A stretch of DNA of 64,000 nucleotides from Rosistilla oblonga (GTDB lineage Bacteria; Planctomycetota; Planctomycetia; Pirellulales; Pirellulaceae): contig NZ_CP036292.1 of assembly GCF_007751715.1 (NCBI RefSeq), forward strand, positions 5,587,339-5,651,338. Reading direction: 5' to 3'. This document shows, piece after piece, positions 18,786-28,364 of this stretch. The notes beneath the pieces are model-generated. The model was not told the origin of the DNA. It did no database searches and saw only the letters and a list, made by a program, of their open reading frames with translations. The position numbers and the translations under genes were made by a program. How positions within the stretch are numbered: position 1 is the first letter of the stretch; every line of letters begins with the position of its first letter.

Positions 18786-20645
18786 TTATTCGCGAGTGCC
18801 CTCTTTGTGCTCGCGGATCCGGCGATTGTAGGTGGCGATCGTTTCGCGGCGACGCAACATTCCCAACAGCCGCTGCGACTGATGATCCTCGACCACCGGC
18901 AACTCCTCCAGATTCAGCGCCGTGAAATGCCCCAACGCAGTATTCAGGTCGTCGTCGGGAGTGACCGAGACGACGTTGGTTGTCATCACATCGCTGGCGT
19001 TGGCCAGTTTCCAGATCGCATCGTGAAACAGATACGACCGGACGTCGTCGTCGGTGAAGATCCCAACCATGTTGCGATCGGCGTCGACGACGGGGAAGTA
19101 GTGTTGGTGGTTGTCGGCTAGGCGGTGGACGATTTCGTCCAACGACATCGATTCGTGAATCAGAGAATAGCTGTCGATCGGGCGATAGGTTCCGCGGACC
19201 TGCACGCCGTCCAAGACATCGACGATAAAGTCGCCGCGGTGGGCGGGGGAATCCATCCGCGTCGGGACCTGTTTGCGATACAACCGCGATCGGCGGCCGA
19301 AACCGAAGGTGATCGTGGTGACCAACATCGTTGGAACCAGCAATCCAAAGTCGCCTGTCAGGGCGCGAACCATGATGATCGTCGAGATCGGTGCGTTGGA
19401 AACGCCCGCAAAAAAACCAGCCATTCCAACGATCGCAAACGCCTCGGGATGAGGAGCCAAGTTGGGCATCCAATCGTGCAGATACAGTCCCAGGCCGGCG
19501 CTGAAGCAACCGCCGATCACCATCGACGGACCAAAGACTCCGCCCGGGCTGCCGCTGCCGATCGAAAGCGAAGTCGTCACAATCTTGACCAGCGCGATCG
19601 CGATCAACAGGGGCGGGCCCAATCGCAGCGAATGATGCACCGCCTCTTGAAGCGTCCCCGAACCGCTCCCCAACACCGCCAACGCACTCATCTGCTGGCC
19701 GGCTAAATAATAGAAGCCGACTCCGACGATCCCGGCGAACAACGCACCGATCGCCGGCCGCACGTGAGGCCGCACGGGCAAGCGTTCAAACGCCCACTGC
19801 GAACCATAAAACATCTGCACATACGCGATCCCGACGGGGATCAAAGCACAGGCCAACATCAGGTAGGGGATCAACTCCAACGGACCACTGATCGCGTGCT
19901 CCACCTTGATCCCAAACAGCGGCTGAAAACGGACTTCCGGCGGGAGCGATTGGGTGTAAATGCTGTAGGCGATCACCGACGAAGTTGCCGCCGGAACGAT
20001 CACATCGGCTTCCAGTTCGGCATCGCTATAGAGGATCTCGGCGGCGAAAACCGCTCCGGCCAACGGGGCTCGGAAGAGCGCTCCCACACCGGCTCCCATC
20101 CCCGCGGCTAGCAAGATCCGCCGATCGCGCGGCGACAATTGCAGGCGTTGGGCGACCATCGATCCGATCCCCGCCCCAATCTGGCAGATCGGTCCCTCGC
20201 GGCCGCCGCTGGTTCCCGTCCCCAACGCGATCGCGCTGGCGATAGTTTTGACAAACGGAACCCGGGCGGCGATCTTGCCGTGCTGATTGTGGAACGCATC
20301 GATCGCCGCATCAGTTCCCGGCCCCGCCGCTTCGGGCGCAAATTGGTAGACCATCCACCCGGCGACCAGAGCTCCACAGACCATCACGACCACGATCATC
20401 CACGGCACAAGCGTCGTCGGCGGGTGGGTGAAGGGAGTGCCTTCGCCGGTCGCTTCGGGAGGGGCGTATCCGGCGTATTGGACCAACGAAAACCTGACGA
20501 CCAGATGCCCCAGGAACTGAAAAACGACAGCTCCCAAACCGACGGTAACCCCGACCAGCACCGCCAGAAACAGCGATCGACTGGACGATCGGAAGTGTTT
20601 CGTGCGCGAGCGGAGCGTTTGGGCTAGATGCGGCGGAGCGGGCAT
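18786..20645 (-). CDS. ClC-family chloride channel with CBS domains
   Basis: This is a 619-residue voltage-gated-type chloride channel or transporter. The ion-pathway motifs GTGTSGGREGPICQIG (near residue 145) and GSGSPGGVFGPS (near 365) are intact, and about ten membrane segments are visible. A C-terminal pair of CBS domains (about 475-605; the second contains DVMTTNVVSVTPDDDL) should bind adenosine nucleotides and regulate the channel. Whether it is a channel or a Cl-/H+ antiporter was not determined. Confidence 0.93.
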   Translation of the reverse strand: MPAPPHLAQTLRSRTKHFRSSSRSLFLAVLVGVTVGLGAVVFQFLGHLVVRFSLVQYAGYAPPEATGEGTPFTHPPTTLVPWMIVVVMVCGALVAGWMVYQFAPEAAGPGTDAAIDAFHNQHGKIAARVPFVKTIASAIALGTGTSGGREGPICQIGAGIGSMVAQRLQLSPRDRRILLAAGMGAGVGALFRAPLAGAVFAAEILYSDAELEADVIVPAATSSVIAYSIYTQSLPPEVRFQPLFGIKVEHAISGPLELIPYLMLACALIPVGIAYVQMFYGSQWAFERLPVRPHVRPAIGALFAGIVGVGFYYLAGQQMSALAVLGSGSGTLQEAVHHSLRLGPPLLIAIALVKIVTTSLSIGSGSPGGVFGPSMVIGGCFSAGLGLYLHDWMPNLAPHPEAFAIVGMAGFFAGVSNAPISTIIMVRALTGDFGLLVPTMLVTTITFGFGRRSRLYRKQVPTRMDSPAHRGDFIVDVLDGVQVRGTYRPIDSYSLIHESMSLDEIVHRLADNHQHYFPVVDADRNMVGIFTDDDVRSYLFHDAIWKLANASDVMTTNVVSVTPDDDLNTALGHFTALNLEELPVVEDHQSQRLLGMLRRRETIATYNRRIREHKEGTRE

Positions 20646-21037
20646 TGAGACCTGAGACGCGGAAGCGGTGCAAACAAAGGGGGACGCACTGGCAGTCTAA
20701 AGGGTCCGCCGACGATGGTGAAGTCGGACGTCGGCGGCGGCGAGGATTCAGCCTGCCAAAGGCTGCAGAAATCGTGGCCGCAAGGGTTACCTGGTCGCTG
20801 AAATTGGTCCCCTTAACCCCGCTTAGGTATCAGAAGTGTAACGAAAAAGTAACCGTTTGAACGATCCGCAGCGAACCACTTTTTGCCCCATTTCGATTCT
20901 GCTAACGTAGCCCGGTCTCGATGCAAGGGGAGGCTCGCGAAGATCATCTTCAAGCCCACGCTCGCATTGCAATTCCTCCTTTTCAGTCCGTTCCGGCGGT
21001 TGCAAACCGCATCACTCCCACAACAGGAAACTGCCCC
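20646..21037. other. Divergent intergenic region with hairpin
   Basis: This holds the leaders of the ClC gene (minus) and the desaturase gene (plus). A 9-bp inverted repeat CCGCCGACG / CGTCGGCGG sits at 20706-20737. Nothing else was recognised. Confidence 0.45.
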
Positions 21038-22186
21038 GTGTCGATTGTGATGGAACCCGAAGACGCGTCACCAGGGCTGAACAGCTCGCAAGAGAGCGCG
21101 CCGCTTCCCACCCGCAAACAAGTTCTGGCGGCGATCCCCGAGGACTGTTTCGATCGAAACACCTTTAAGTCGTCGGTCTACATGGTCATCTCGATCGTGT
21201 TAACCGTCGGCAGCGGCCTGTTGGCCTACCTGTTCCTGCCGATGACCTGGGCGTGGCTGCCAGCCTGGATTGCGTACGCCGCCGTGACCGGCACAATCGC
21301 CACCGGATGCTGGGTAATCGCCCATGAATGCGGCCACCGCGCGTTCAGCAAACACAATTGGTATCAAGACGCCGTCGGCTTCACCTTGCACTCGGCTCTT
21401 CTGGTTCCCTACTTCTCGTGGCAGCGCAGCCATGCTCTGCACCACGCTCGTACCAATCACATGGATCTGGGCGAGACGTTTGTGCCGACCCGCGACACGA
21501 CCGCGGCGGGGAAGGCTTGGATCCGTTGGCAAGAGATTATGGGAGACGAAGCGTTTGCCGTCGTGATCATGGTCGCACGTCTATTGGTCGGCTGGCCCGT
21601 CTATCTTTTGACGGGTGCCAGCGGCGGACCGGCTCGCGGCGTGACCAATCACTTCTGGCCAGCGAAGCCGTTTTCGGCGGCGATGTTCCCCGGCAAGTGG
21701 CGAACCAAGGTTTGGCTGTCCGATTTGGGAGTGCTCGCAACGCTAGGCCTATTGGGTTGGTGGGCGTACGCGGAAGGTTCATTCCTGCCCGTGCTAGCCG
21801 TTTATGTCGGCCCCTACCTGTTCACGAATGCTTGGTTGGTCCTTTACACCTGGCTGCAACACACCGATGTCGACGTCCCGCACTTCGATGAAGACGAATG
21901 GACCTGGGTCAAAGGTGCTTTCATGACGATCGATCGTCCCTACGGACCGGTCTTCGATTTCTTGCACCATCGGATCGGCAGCACCCACGTCGCCCATCAC
22001 ATCGACGCCCGGATCCCACACTACAACGCGGTCCGTGCGACCGAGGCGCTCAAAAACGCCTTCCCCGATCTCTACCTATACGATCCCACTCCGATCCACA
22101 AGGCCTTGTGGAAAGTGGCAACGCACTGCAACGTGGTTTCCAAAGCCGATGTCGGCTGGAAATTCAACGGTAAGACACGGGTCTAA
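21038..22186 (+). CDS. Membrane fatty acid desaturase
   Basis: This is an acyl-lipid desaturase-type protein of about 382 residues. The three histidine boxes of the di-iron site are HECGH (near residue 96), HALHH (near 131) and HVAHH (near 316), with four hydrophobic segments between them. The family resembles delta-12/omega-3 enzymes, but regiospecificity cannot be read. I chose GTG 21038 because AGGAAA lies 8 bases upstream. ATG 21050 is an alternative. Confidence 0.9.
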   Translation: MSIVMEPEDASPGLNSSQESAPLPTRKQVLAAIPEDCFDRNTFKSSVYMVISIVLTVGSGLLAYLFLPMTWAWLPAWIAYAAVTGTIATGCWVIAHECGHRAFSKHNWYQDAVGFTLHSALLVPYFSWQRSHALHHARTNHMDLGETFVPTRDTTAAGKAWIRWQEIMGDEAFAVVIMVARLLVGWPVYLLTGASGGPARGVTNHFWPAKPFSAAMFPGKWRTKVWLSDLGVLATLGLLGWWAYAEGSFLPVLAVYVGPYLFTNAWLVLYTWLQHTDVDVPHFDEDEWTWVKGAFMTIDRPYGPVFDFLHHRIGSTHVAHHIDARIPHYNAVRATEALKNAFPDLYLYDPTPIHKALWKVATHCNVVSKADVGWKFNGKTRV

Positions 22187-22363
22187 CTCGCTAGCGAATC
22201 AACACCCCATTCTCCCTGGTCACGCCCAATCGGTGGCGTGGCCTTTCTGGAAAGCATGCCGGGCGATAGGTCGCGGCGTTTCTAAACGCTGCACGATCAA
22301 AACCACGCTCCGATCAAAGGCATCAGCAGCCACGCGCTCGCGTCCGGCTCGTCGGTTTAATCA

Positions 22364-22423
22364 GCCGATTGGGCGTTAGCCCCGGTTCCGCTGCCACTAA
22401 ACCGGGGCGAACGCCCAAACGGC
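22364..22423. repeat. REP-like palindrome
   Basis: Arms of about 25 bp (GCCGATTGGGCGTTAGCCCC and its near-complement) surround a short loop. The element lies in the 515-bp gene-free stretch between the desaturase and tRNA-Leu and is of the general type found repeatedly in this window. Confidence 0.7.
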
Positions 22424-22565
22424 TAATCCAAGGAAGCTCGTTGTGACTAAACCGCCACGCGTTAGCGTCCGGTTCTGCAATCTGGGGATCGCTCGTCGAC
22501 TGAATAGCCGCCAACGCAAATGCGTTTCAGCGATGGGCACGGCAGTTGGTGACGTCTCTTAATTG

Positions 22566-22690
22566 AAGAGAAGCTTGCGGCGGCGGAGCGACGCAACCAC
22601 TGCAACTTTGGCAATGGGCACTCTATAACGCCGGGGCCTACTCGTCGGAAAGAAGCTTGCGTCGGCGACGCGACGCCGCAACTGCGACTT
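22566..22690. repeat. Degenerate direct repeat near tRNA-Leu
   Basis: AGAAGCTTGCGGCGGCGGAG at 22567 recurs as AGAAGCTTGCGTCGGCGACG at 22651, followed in both by a similar ACTGC-AACTT type stretch. It is non-coding. Confidence 0.5.
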
Positions 22691-22701
22691 CAAGAAAACG
22701 A

Positions 22702-22784
22702 TGGGGGTGACAGGAATCGAACCTGCACGCCATAAAGGCACTGGATCCTAAATCCAGCGCGTCTGCCAGTTCCGCCACACCCCC
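22702..22784 (-). tRNA. tRNA-Leu(UAG)
   Basis: The 83-nt gene folds with acceptor GGGGGTG / CACCCCC, the anticodon loop TTTAGGA between CTGGA-type arms (anticodon TAG), a variable arm of class II size and a T-arm GCAGGTTCGATTCCTGT. The discriminator is A and no CCA is encoded. Confidence 0.93.
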
Positions 22785-23027
22785 AGGTGATTGGCTAATC
22801 CGCCGCGTTTCCGCAGCGGAGGTCGAGAGTTTACCAAAGCGCGGCGACTTTGGTAAGGTCGGTATCGCCCCCGATTTTCCGCGCCGACATTGGCCGCTCT
22901 CACGATAGATTCGCGTGGCATAAACGCTGCCGCCGCAAGGACTTGCATCGACAACCGGCCGATCGACTGTCGCGCAATATCGAGTAGGGTGAGCCAGCGG
23001 AGCGACCGCTGACTCAGCCCTCTCACA

Positions 23028-23057
23028 GAACCGTACGTACGGGTCCGTATACGGCTC
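23028..23057 (-). other. Group II intron domain V
   Basis: This 30-nt hairpin has the typical GAGCCGTA / TACGGTTC outer stem of catalytic domain V. It is slightly shorter than the usual 34 nt. It lies 14 bp after the maturase stop, directly before domain VI. Confidence 0.8.
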
Positions 23058-23070
23058 CTGTTTTACTTGC

Positions 23071-24339
23071 CTAGGTTAATCCAGGAAGGACTCCGGTCTC
23101 CAATTCGGTCAAGTCAAACAGGCCAAGTTCCGCCAGGAAGCCATTGCTGATGGCCATACTGGCGTAAGAACTACGCGACGTACGCCACGCGGTCATTCGC
23201 ATCTTCTGGAGGTCACCACGAACGCCGACCTGCCGCAAGCGGCGAATCAGACGCGTCGGTTTCTTCCACAACGCGAGTTGCTTGGCCCGTAATCGTCGCC
23301 GAATCCATCTAGCCAACTCGCGATACAGACCTTTGCAGTTCGCCATCCGGAAGTAGCTGCCCCAGCCACGAAGCACCGGATTCAGGTCAGCAATGACCTT
23401 CTCCAAGTTCACCGGGCTGTTCTTGCGAGTGATCACTTTGACCTTCGCCTTGAAGGCCGCGACTTTCTCGGCAGCAATGCGAGTGTGCATGCTGCCGATC
23501 ACGACGCCCAAGAACTTCACACCCTCACAGGCTGAAGTCAGGTGCGTCTTATCGCGATTGACGGTCAACTTCAAATCACCTTCCAGAATCTCCACTGCAA
23601 CGCTCATCGCATGAGCCGCCGATCGCTTGCTCCGACACAGGATCAGAATGTCGTCGGCGTACCGAACGATTCGGTAACCACGACGCATCATCTCCTGATC
23701 GAAAGCATCCAGGTAAATATTGGCGATCAGGGGACTGACAACACCGCCTTGCGGGCTGCCAAGCTCCGTCGCATCCCAGACACCTTCGTTCATCACTCCG
23801 CTGGTCAAAAACATTTTGATCAGATTCAAAATGCTGCCATCGGTCACCCGACGACGGATCGACGAGAGAATCAAGCCGTGATCCAACCGGTCAAAGCATT
23901 TCGAGAGATCCATATCGACGACTTGGTCGAGACCATATCGCCGGATGAACATCGTTGCTTTGGCAACCGCCTGTTGGCAACTGCGGCCCGGTCGGTAACC
24001 GTAGCTTGATGGATGAAAGTCAGGATCAAAGATCGGCTGCAGGATGTCCAGCAACGCTTGCTGGACGACTCGGTCGCGAACTGTTGGGATGCCAAGATGC
24101 CGCTGGCCGCCTTCCGGTTTCGGAATCGAAACTCGGCGGACCGCACTGGGCCGGTAAGTCTTGCTCCGCAGTTCGCTCACCAACCGCGTCAGCTCCCCCA
24201 GTAAATCAGCTTCAAACGCATCGATCGCTTGCCCGTCGATGCCAGGTGCACCCTTGGCACGTCGGACTTTCTCGAACGCGCGAGCCAAAGCTCGGCGATC
24301 AAGCAGTCGGTCGTAGAGGCTGTAGTAGGTTCGCTTCAT
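23071..24339 (-). CDS. ltrA: Group II intron reverse transcriptase/maturase
   Basis: This is a 422-residue intron-encoded protein. The reverse-transcriptase fingers and palm are complete: the region starting GAPGIDG, YRPGRSCQQAV, SPLIANIYLD, and the catalytic YADD in RYADDILILCRS. A maturase (domain X, GIIM) region follows with RGWGSYFRMANCKGLYREL. There is no C-terminal HNH endonuclease, so retrohoming would use nascent DNA strands. The reading frame is undisturbed, so the element may be active. Confidence 0.95.
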   Translation of the reverse strand: MKRTYYSLYDRLLDRRALARAFEKVRRAKGAPGIDGQAIDAFEADLLGELTRLVSELRSKTYRPSAVRRVSIPKPEGGQRHLGIPTVRDRVVQQALLDILQPIFDPDFHPSSYGYRPGRSCQQAVAKATMFIRRYGLDQVVDMDLSKCFDRLDHGLILSSIRRRVTDGSILNLIKMFLTSGVMNEGVWDATELGSPQGGVVSPLIANIYLDAFDQEMMRRGYRIVRYADDILILCRSKRSAAHAMSVAVEILEGDLKLTVNRDKTHLTSACEGVKFLGVVIGSMHTRIAAEKVAAFKAKVKVITRKNSPVNLEKVIADLNPVLRGWGSYFRMANCKGLYRELARWIRRRLRAKQLALWKKPTRLIRRLRQVGVRGDLQKMRMTAWRTSRSSYASMAISNGFLAELGLFDLTELETGVLPGLT

Positions 24340-25158
24340 GACTGTCGGTCGGTGGTCTTTCGTTGGGTCGATCGCTTTCTGTCGAATCGGTTGGCAGGGT
24401 GGCGGTTCACTCAGCGGACGCCTCGTGTGCTATTCCAGTAAAGGACAATCGCGAGGCGTCGAGTTTGCTGAGTTACTTCCACGCCGACGGACGAATCGAG
24501 CAGCTCAGCAGTTCCCCGCATCGCCACTGTGGACCGTTCCCCGAGACCTTCGATCTTCTCGGATTGTGTCGGCTGCCGATTGCTCGTTTTCGGTGTTCTC
24601 TCCAATCACAAGTAAAACTTCACCCCTTCGCATCCAGTGATGACCTTTTGAGTCATCTCTGTCCGGCGTGACTCGCTTCGGTTACCGCCGATGCTTTGCA
24701 CGTCGTCGCCACGGTTTTGTCCTCCAGACTGTTACCAGCTTTCACGGGCCGCGACTTATTCACTACTACGGGTTCATCTGACTCCTGACACCACATCGAT
24801 CGCTTCTTGTGTTTCCACTTGAAGCGACCTTACCGGCTTCTCACGCTTCGCCTTTGGGGGAGCTAACGCGGCCACGGATAATGTCAGGTCTCCCCAGTTA
24901 CTGCACTGGCTCCCTGACGATGATGACGTCCCCAAACACTTCCGGCGGCTGTTCATGTATCGGGCATCGCGACTTTTTGCACGCTCGCCCCCGCCGGCAG
25001 CCGAATCGGGTTCGCTTTCGCTACGTTCCATCGTCATCCTATCGCTTCCTTCAGACCCGCAGTCACCGGCGGAACCCTTGCGAATCGGATTCAATTCCCC
25101 ATGAACAGGGCTTGGTCGGTGACAAGCACCGACTGGGTTTGCCAGCTTCGCTGGGCAA

Positions 25159-25190
25159 ACAAAAAAGGCCAGGCTGCAAACAGCCTGGCC
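25159..25190 (-). terminator. Rho-independent terminator of the DUF11 gene
   Basis: A 10-bp perfect stem (GGCCAGGCTG / CAGCCTGGCC) is followed on the minus strand by six T residues. It ends the large surface-protein gene and marks the insertion neighbourhood of the group II intron. Confidence 0.9.
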
Positions 25191-25235
25191 TCAAGAGATT
25201 CGTTCGAGCTGGCAAACTCGACGGCAGTCTGCCGC

Positions 25236-27821
25236 TTAGCGTTGGTTTGCCGAGCTGTTGCTCTGGCGGCTAATCCGATCCTTGGAGATCTCGATGTAGC
25301 GAGTCGCTTCCTCGGCGACCAGGATCGTCTCGCCAGCGGTCACTTCGGCGCGGAAGCGGTGGTGAGCTGCGTTCATCGCTTTGGCGCGAACGCTCAATTT
25401 CACCTGCTCTCCCGCATCGATTCGTGGGATCGCATCGAACAGGACTTGGCCGGGGACAAGTTCGCCAGCGTGCCCGGCAACCTTGATCGGTTCGATGCCG
25501 TTGCTGAACTGTGCGATAACTTTCACCCCTTCGGCGGCGCGAGTACCACGGTTGCGGATCACGATCTCGTAGTTCACCTCTTCACCAACGGGTGCCGGAG
25601 CGACGGGGTCGTTGATCGTTAGCACGAGGTCGGCGATCGCTTCGACTTCCGTTGTCAGCGAGACCGTCGCACGACCAGCGGCCGAACCGCGGCATTCGAA
25701 GGCCAACACATGCGACCCGACGCCTGCCAGTTCGCACTGAAGGTCGAAGTCGACCGAAGCACCTGGTGCCAGTTCGTCGACTTTCCAGCGGAGGAATTCG
25801 TCGACAAACTCAGCCCCCGGGATGCCCGACTTGTAGACGACGCCCTCGGGCAATCGCAGCACTGCGACCACGTCGTTGCTGGTCGCGGTGCCCGCGTTGT
25901 TGATCGTCAGATGATAGTTCGCCAGCGTGTTGTGGTACTTCACGGGAGGCCCGGTCAGCGTCGCAACCAGGTCGGCGGTCAAGACGCGGATCTTCTTGAT
26001 CGCTTCGTTGCGAAGATCGTTTGCTCCGGTCGCCAAGCCGTGGATCTCCAATCCGCCGCGGTCTTGAGCTGTCAATTCGATCTCGAACTGAGCTTCTTTG
26101 CCTGGCGGGATCGAACCGATCCGTTGGTTCTGTGGCGTCGCGGAATTTGGCGACAGCGTAAACGAAACGTCGTGAGCGACGCCGCTGCCGGGGTTCATTA
26201 CGCGAACGGTATAGACGCGTGATTCGCCGAAGACGACTTCATCGGGCCCTTCGACAACCAATTGAACCAGAGGTTGTTGAACGCGGACTTGTGCGGTTCG
26301 CTGTTGAGGCAGCACAGTCCATTCGACGCCGACGTCGAAGGTTTCTGCCTTTTCAGCGGCGATTCGCAGCGTCAACGTTTCGCTTTTCCCAGCCGGCAAA
26401 CTGTTGATCTGCCAGATCATTCGTCGCTCGCCTTGATGTGGCTCCGGTTCGACGTCGCCAGCGGTCGTTTGATGGCTGCGAACGGCTGCCCATTGAGGCA
26501 GCGAAGCGCGGATCATCACGCCCGGTGCATCGATCGTCCCCTTGTTCTCGACAACGATCGTGTACTCTGCGACTTGATTGATTTGGATCTCTTCGGGACC
26601 GTGAGTCAGCACGCGGATCATCGGGATCTCGGACATCATCATCTGCCCGTTGTGATCGCGAGCCTCGACGGTGACTTCAGCCGTCTCAGCCGGCTCGGCC
26701 GGTTCGGCCGGTTCAGGAGCCGGAGCTTCGACAGTTTTTGTAGCCTTCTTAGCTACCGTGGGAGCGTTGTCGGTCGGTTCGGTTTCGGTTCGCGCGGGGA
26801 CCTGATAGGTCGGCGATGCCGGCACGCCACCGATCACGGCGCGAGATGTCGACGAACGTCGGTTGGACGATCGCGGCGCAGAATCGCGAGCGGTAAAGCT
26901 GTTTTGTGGCTCCAGCGACAACTGGGCGTCGTGCTCGAATTGGGCATCGGCGTCGTGCGATGGGGCTCGTGCGATTCGCGTGGTTTCCGCCGGTGCGATC
27001 TCGCTTGGGCTGGTGTTGATGACTTCTAATGGAGTCGCCGATTGTGGCATCGCCAGTTCGATCTCTTCCTGCTCGACAACTTCTTCGACGTCGGAACGGC
27101 TGCCCGGCAACGGCTTCCGCGGCACCGAAGGCGTTCGCACAACTGGCGTGTCGTCGCGAGTGAAGGTTTCCACCTCAACCGATTCGGAAGCGGAAAAAGA
27201 GGTTCGGCGATCGGCGCGACGGCTGCTCGACGAAGTCGAAAAGCTATCATCGATCGACATCGACTGGCCTTGCGATGAGGAGCCCGCGCTGTAGGTCTCG
27301 ACTGTCATCGAGTTGGCATCGTCGTAGTTGTCAGCTTGTGGGATCGCTGCTTCGGCGGCCTGTTGGCGTTCCAGCATCGCTCGGCGATCCTCGGGATCCA
27401 ACAGCGGTTGCGGCTGGCCCGGTGCGACGTACGGAATCGCTTTCGGTTGCGCAGCAGAAGGTGCAGCGTCGTAAGAACTCGACGGCGTCGGAATGAACGG
27501 CGAGGGGAACGGCTGCGACGAATTGTTTGTCGGTCGCGACGCGGTCCGCAGCGGTTGCGACGGCTGGTTGCGATTGCTGCTCGCTTCGTTGTTGGACCCG
27601 CCGCCGAACAATCGGCTCAAGACGCCGATCCCGGAGCTTTGCGAGCTGCTTTGCCCGGAACTCGAGCGGCTGCTTGGCTGTTTGCCAACCACCTGCTGGA
27701 TGTTGTTTGGATATTGCTGAGCCGATGCGTCCGTTGTGGGCTGATTTGTCTGGCCGTTTGCCGAAGCAACGCCCAGCAAGCAGGCGAACAAAACGATTGA
27801 CAGTTTCGCGAAACGTGACAT
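25236..27821 (-). CDS. Large exported protein with DUF11 repeats
   Basis: This is an 861-residue secreted protein. A signal peptide (MSRFAKLSIVLFACLLGVAS) is followed by a low-complexity Ser/Gln/Pro-rich region to about residue 390. Then come four Ig-like DUF11 (COG1361) repeats with recurring phrases such as VAEYTIVVENKGTIDAPGV, YTVRVMNPGSGVAHDVSFTL and VNYEIVIRNRGTRAAEGVKV. Such repeats are typical of cell-surface or extracellular matrix proteins. ATG 27821 has GGAGAG at good spacing, while the GTG two codons earlier has none. The gene ends in a strong terminator. Confidence 0.88.
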   Translation of the reverse strand: MSRFAKLSIVLFACLLGVASANGQTNQPTTDASAQQYPNNIQQVVGKQPSSRSSSGQSSSQSSGIGVLSRLFGGGSNNEASSNRNQPSQPLRTASRPTNNSSQPFPSPFIPTPSSSYDAAPSAAQPKAIPYVAPGQPQPLLDPEDRRAMLERQQAAEAAIPQADNYDDANSMTVETYSAGSSSQGQSMSIDDSFSTSSSSRRADRRTSFSASESVEVETFTRDDTPVVRTPSVPRKPLPGSRSDVEEVVEQEEIELAMPQSATPLEVINTSPSEIAPAETTRIARAPSHDADAQFEHDAQLSLEPQNSFTARDSAPRSSNRRSSTSRAVIGGVPASPTYQVPARTETEPTDNAPTVAKKATKTVEAPAPEPAEPAEPAETAEVTVEARDHNGQMMMSEIPMIRVLTHGPEEIQINQVAEYTIVVENKGTIDAPGVMIRASLPQWAAVRSHQTTAGDVEPEPHQGERRMIWQINSLPAGKSETLTLRIAAEKAETFDVGVEWTVLPQQRTAQVRVQQPLVQLVVEGPDEVVFGESRVYTVRVMNPGSGVAHDVSFTLSPNSATPQNQRIGSIPPGKEAQFEIELTAQDRGGLEIHGLATGANDLRNEAIKKIRVLTADLVATLTGPPVKYHNTLANYHLTINNAGTATSNDVVAVLRLPEGVVYKSGIPGAEFVDEFLRWKVDELAPGASVDFDLQCELAGVGSHVLAFECRGSAAGRATVSLTTEVEAIADLVLTINDPVAPAPVGEEVNYEIVIRNRGTRAAEGVKVIAQFSNGIEPIKVAGHAGELVPGQVLFDAIPRIDAGEQVKLSVRAKAMNAAHHRFRAEVTAGETILVAEEATRYIEISKDRISRQSNSSANQR

Positions 27822-27979
27822 GCGCACGACTCTCCGACGAGTGAAATTCAGATCCTATGGTCTCTGATTATCGGAGCGACAACGTGTTAAATTGAATCAA
27901 ATCTGCGGATTGTTCAGATAACGCGGCCGTTGGAATGCTTGCAATCCGCCCCCTCCCTCCTTTTTTTGGTAATGGAACG

Positions 27980-28300
27980 ATGAGTCGACGCGAACAGATC
28001 GAGGCGATGTTGAAGGATGAACCGCAAGACACTTTCTTGCGGTACAGCCTGGCGATGGAGCTGCGCAGCGAAGGGGATAACGAAGCAAGCATTCGCCAAT
28101 TGGTCGAAATGACGGGCGATACGCCCCCCTATGTACCAGCCTTTTTTATGGCTGCGCAACAGTTGGTCGATCTCGACCGGACCGACGAAGCGAGATCGAT
28201 GTTGCGCGACGGCATCGAACAGGCGCGAGCTCAGGACGATGCCCACGCGGCGGCCGAGATGGCTGATTTCTTGGCGATGATCGGCGACCTGGGCGAATAG
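27980..28300 (+). CDS. Small TPR-like protein
   Basis: This 106-residue, mostly helical protein has about two tetratricopeptide-like repeats (FLRYSLAMELRSEGDNEASI and FFMAAQQLVDLDRTDEARSM). It has no signal peptide, so it is probably a cytoplasmic protein-interaction module. ATG 27980 is the start, since the upstream frame codes for no conserved sequence. It lies 64 bp before recO in the same direction. Confidence 0.75.
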   Translation: MSRREQIEAMLKDEPQDTFLRYSLAMELRSEGDNEASIRQLVEMTGDTPPYVPAFFMAAQQLVDLDRTDEARSMLRDGIEQARAQDDAHAAAEMADFLAMIGDLGE

Positions 28301-28364
28301 CTCTCGAGCAGACAGCGACGCTGGAGGAGACTTCGGTTCGCGCAGCGGATGGATTTGAGAAACG

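Larger units (their letters stand above)
22979..25129 (-). mobile_element. Group II intron
   Basis: This is a self-splicing retroelement of about 2.15 kb read on the minus strand. The 5' ribozyme domains occupy roughly 24340-25129. Conserved pieces include the segment with AAGTGGAAACAC and the stretch CCCGTGAAAGCTGG. The maturase gene is at 23071-24339. Domain V is at 23028-23057. Domain VI ends in CCTACTCGAT, giving a 3' boundary near 22979. The 5' boundary is uncertain within about 25129-25160: GTGCTTGTC at 25129 is only a partial match to GUGYG. The intron begins about 30 bp past a terminator hairpin, a site preferred by class C introns. Confidence 0.85.

Noticed and set aside
24774-25094. 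106-codon minus-strand open frame
   Set aside because: It lies in the 5' ribozyme domain of the group II intron and translates structured RNA.
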